Below, one piece after another: positions 14,125-15,460 of a stretch of DNA of 15,460 nt. The notes under the pieces are model-generated. The model did no database searches, was not told where the DNA came from, and saw nothing but the letters and a program-made list of their open reading frames with translations. Position numbers and translations under genes: made by a program. Positions within the stretch are counted from its first letter, which is position 1. Every line of letters begins with the position of its first letter. Source of the stretch: JAYQUR01 sp038133505 (GTDB lineage Bacteria; Pseudomonadota; Alphaproteobacteria; MPNO01; UBA830); NCBI GenBank assembly GCA_038133505.1, contig JAYPTI010000077.1, positions 1-15,460 on the forward strand. The letters are read 5' to 3'.

Positions 14125-15152
14125 TGTCCAAGAAGCTTCTGCCCACCACCGTCGTCGGCAGCTACGTCCAGCCGGAATGGCTGGTCGACCGGGACAACCT
14201 CAAGGGCCGCCTGCCGCCGCGCGTGCGCGCGCTGGAGATGTGGCGCGTCGCGCCGGAATTCCTCGAGCAGGCGCAGAACGATGCGACCCTGTTGGCCATC
14301 CGCGACATGGAGCGCGCCGGCGTCGACATCATCTCCGACGGCGAGGTCCGCCGCGAGAGCTATTCGAACCGCGTCGCCACCGCGCTGGGCGGCATCGACA
14401 TCGACAATCCCGGCACCGCCATCGACCGCACCGGCCATCCGAACCCGGTGCCGCGCATCGCGGGCCCGATCCGGCGCGAGCGCCCGATCGAGGTAGACGA
14501 CGTGAAATTCCTGCGCGCCAACACCGACCGCAGGATCAAGATCACCCTGCCCGGCCCGTTCACCATGACGCAGCAGGCGCAGAACGACCACTACGACACC
14601 GACGAGGCCGCGGCGATGGACTACGCCGCCGCGGTGAACGAAGAGGTGAAGGACCTGTTCGCCGCCGGCGCCGACGTCGTCCAGCTCGACGAGCCCTACA
14701 TGCAGGCACGGCCGGAGGTCGCCAAGCAGTACGCCGTGAAGGCGATCAACCGCGCGCTCGAGGGCATCGACGGCGAGACCGCGGTGCATCTCTGCTTCGG
14801 CTACGCCCACGTCGTCCACGCGCGCCCCGAGGGCTATTCGTTCCTGCCCGAGCTCAACGACTGCGTCGCGAAACAGATCTCCATCGAGACCGCGCAGTCC
14901 GGCCTCGACGTGAAGGTGCTGGAGACGCTGCCCGGCAAGAAGATCATCCTCGGCGTGCTCGATCTGTCCACGAACGAGATCGAGACGCCGGAGACCGTCG
15001 CCGACCGCATCCGCCGCGCGCTCGACGTGATCGGCCCCGAACGCATCGTCGTCGCGCCCGACTGCGGCATGAAATACATGGCCCGCGAGGTCGCGTTCGG
15101 AAAGCTGAAGGCGATGTGCGACGGCGCGGAGATCGTGCGCGGCGAGCTTTAG
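14124..15152 (+). CDS. Stand-alone MetE catalytic-domain protein (cobalamin-independent methionine synthase-like, zinc methyltransferase)
   Basis: A 342-residue protein equivalent to only the C-terminal barrel of MetE; the N-terminal folate-binding half is absent and was never part of this ORF, since the gene starts at the overlap with hisI. It begins LLPTTVVGSYVQPEWL, matching the start of the MetE C-terminal domain. Zinc ligands are complete: His222 and Cys224 in VHLCFGYAH, Glu255 in SIETAQSG, Cys314 in VAPDCGMKYM. LPGPFTM, VQLDEPYM and GVLDLSTNEIETPE are also typical. Members of this size include core methionine synthases that use methylcobalamin or other methyl donors, and alkyl-thiol transferases such as the epoxyalkane:CoM enzyme. 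The donor and thiol here are unknown. The folE neighbour hints at a folate-linked role, which is inference. Confidence 0.9.
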   Translation: MSKKLLPTTVVGSYVQPEWLVDRDNLKGRLPPRVRALEMWRVAPEFLEQAQNDATLLAIRDMERAGVDIISDGEVRRESYSNRVATALGGIDIDNPGTAIDRTGHPNPVPRIAGPIRRERPIEVDDVKFLRANTDRRIKITLPGPFTMTQQAQNDHYDTDEAAAMDYAAAVNEEVKDLFAAGADVVQLDEPYMQARPEVAKQYAVKAINRALEGIDGETAVHLCFGYAHVVHARPEGYSFLPELNDCVAKQISIETAQSGLDVKVLETLPGKKIILGVLDLSTNEIETPETVADRIRRALDVIGPERIVVAPDCGMKYMAREVAFGKLKAMCDGAEIVRGEL

Positions 15153-15202
15153 AGCCAAAAGGCCCAACTAAGTCCCCAAAAAGTAACGATTCTCGTGTAT
15201 AG

Positions 15203-15242
15203 TCTCCGGTTTATGTGCGTCTAGCACCCACGTAACCGGAGA
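15203..15242 (+). repeat. Nested inverted repeat upstream of the DUF2786-like gene
   Basis: TCTCCGGTT (15203-15211) is the exact reverse complement of AACCGGAGA (15234-15242). Inside the 22-nt loop a second stem, GTGC (15215-15218) with GCAC (15224-15227), leaves a 5-nt loop. The right outer arm holds the only GGAG ribosome-site-like sequence before the next gene. A TATAGT at 15198-15203 touches the left arm, so the repeat may be a DNA operator over a promoter rather than an RNA hairpin. Confidence 0.45.
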
Positions 15243-15261
15243 AAAGCCGATCTCGACCGGC

Positions 15262-15460
15262 ATGACATCCGCGGAGCGGGAACGCTTCCACAATCTCCTG
15301 CTGATGGCCAAGGAGAGTCCCTTCGAGGGCGAGCGCCGCAACGCTCTCGAGGCTGCGCAGCGCATGGCCGAACGGCACGGGATGACGCTGGAGGAAGCGG
15401 CGCGGACCGGCGGCGAGGCGATGCAGCAGGCGCCGTCGGCACGGCAGTCGCGCTCGACCT
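15262..15460 (+). CDS. Small helical protein, DUF2786-like, 3' end outside the window
   Basis: An open frame from ATG 15262 runs off the right edge (66 codons seen). The start MTSAERERFHNLLLMAKESP and the following NALEAAQRMAERHGMTLEEAA have the spacing of the DUF2786 helical module (LLxLA...A..A..LMxxHGL). That domain has no known biochemical function. After residue 50 the sequence turns Gln/Ser/Arg rich. The nearest GGAG (15238-15241) is about 20 nt from this ATG, further than normal, and lies in an inverted-repeat arm; an in-frame AUC at 15250 is better spaced but an unlikely start. It begins 109 nt after the MetE-like gene and appears to be its own unit. Identification is by pattern only. 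Confidence 0.55.
   Translation, partial: MTSAERERFHNLLLMAKESPFEGERRNALEAAQRMAERHGMTLEEAARTGGEAMQQAPSARQSRST

Noticed and set aside
15153..15197. Intrinsic terminator after the MetE-like gene
   Set aside because: Only A-rich runs and no stable stem followed by a T-tract on the plus strand.
14030..15202. Plus-strand frame of 390 codons overlapping the MetE-like gene
   Set aside because: Alternate frame of a gene with complete zinc ligands; the product is an Arg/Pro/His-rich shadow.
1..15460. Mobile element, prophage, CRISPR array or tRNA/rRNA genes
   Set aside because: No transposase, integrase, phage structural protein, spaced repeats or recognisable RNA gene seen on either strand; composition looks uniform.

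Overview
The window is a gene-dense, high-GC stretch with strong G/C third-position preference, compact intergenic gaps and many tightly spaced or overlapping genes. It looks chromosomal and alphaproteobacterial (Rhodospirillales- or Rhizobiales-like). The evidence is the folE-hisI pairing, a response regulator whose tail carries the YFGPDRRR-type motif, a Tat-exported PhoX, and a Rieske oxygenase next to a tungstate transporter. I see no tRNA, rRNA, CRISPR array, transposase or integrase. Family names below are from sequence motifs I recognise; no database search was run.

Layout. (1) 1-1272, plus strand: the end of a tungstate-type ABC transporter, with a partial ATPase (tupC-like) and the periplasmic binding protein (tupA). 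(2) 1274-2326, minus: a VanA-like Rieske non-haem iron oxygenase. (3) 2469-3871: a WecG/TagA/CpsF glycosyltransferase (plus) converging on a GmhB-like HAD phosphatase (minus), with overlapping stop codons. (4) 3971-6555, plus: a GFA/CENP-V-fold zinc protein, then a Tat-exported PhoX alkaline phosphatase preceded by three 11-bp-phased Pho-box half-sites. (5) 6569-11807, minus: a translationally coupled three-gene unit. It holds a DMSO-reductase-family Mo/W oxidoreductase, a fused four-cluster ferredoxin plus NrfD membrane anchor, and a crotonase-fold enzyme. (6) 11896-12891, minus: a CBS-pair protein followed by a CheY-like response regulator cut by an in-frame TAA, with its C-terminal tail still intact downstream. 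(7) 13083-15152, plus: folE, hisI and a stand-alone MetE catalytic-domain protein, packed with 1-nt gap or overlap. (8) 15262 to the right edge: the start of a small DUF2786-like protein behind an inverted repeat.

How the genes may work together. The most unusual block is the coupled Mo/W oxidoreductase, FeS-NrfD and crotonase operon. Its catalytic subunit has no Tat signal, so it should work on the cytoplasmic side of the membrane and exchange electrons with the quinone pool. The coupled crotonase points to a CoA-thioester pathway; a phenylacetyl-CoA:acceptor oxidoreductase (Pad)-like role is one possibility, not proven. The tungstate importer about 8 kb away could supply its metal. PhoX with its Pho boxes is a phosphate-starvation unit. 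folE, hisI and the MetE-like gene form a pterin/folate, histidine and methionine housekeeping cluster.
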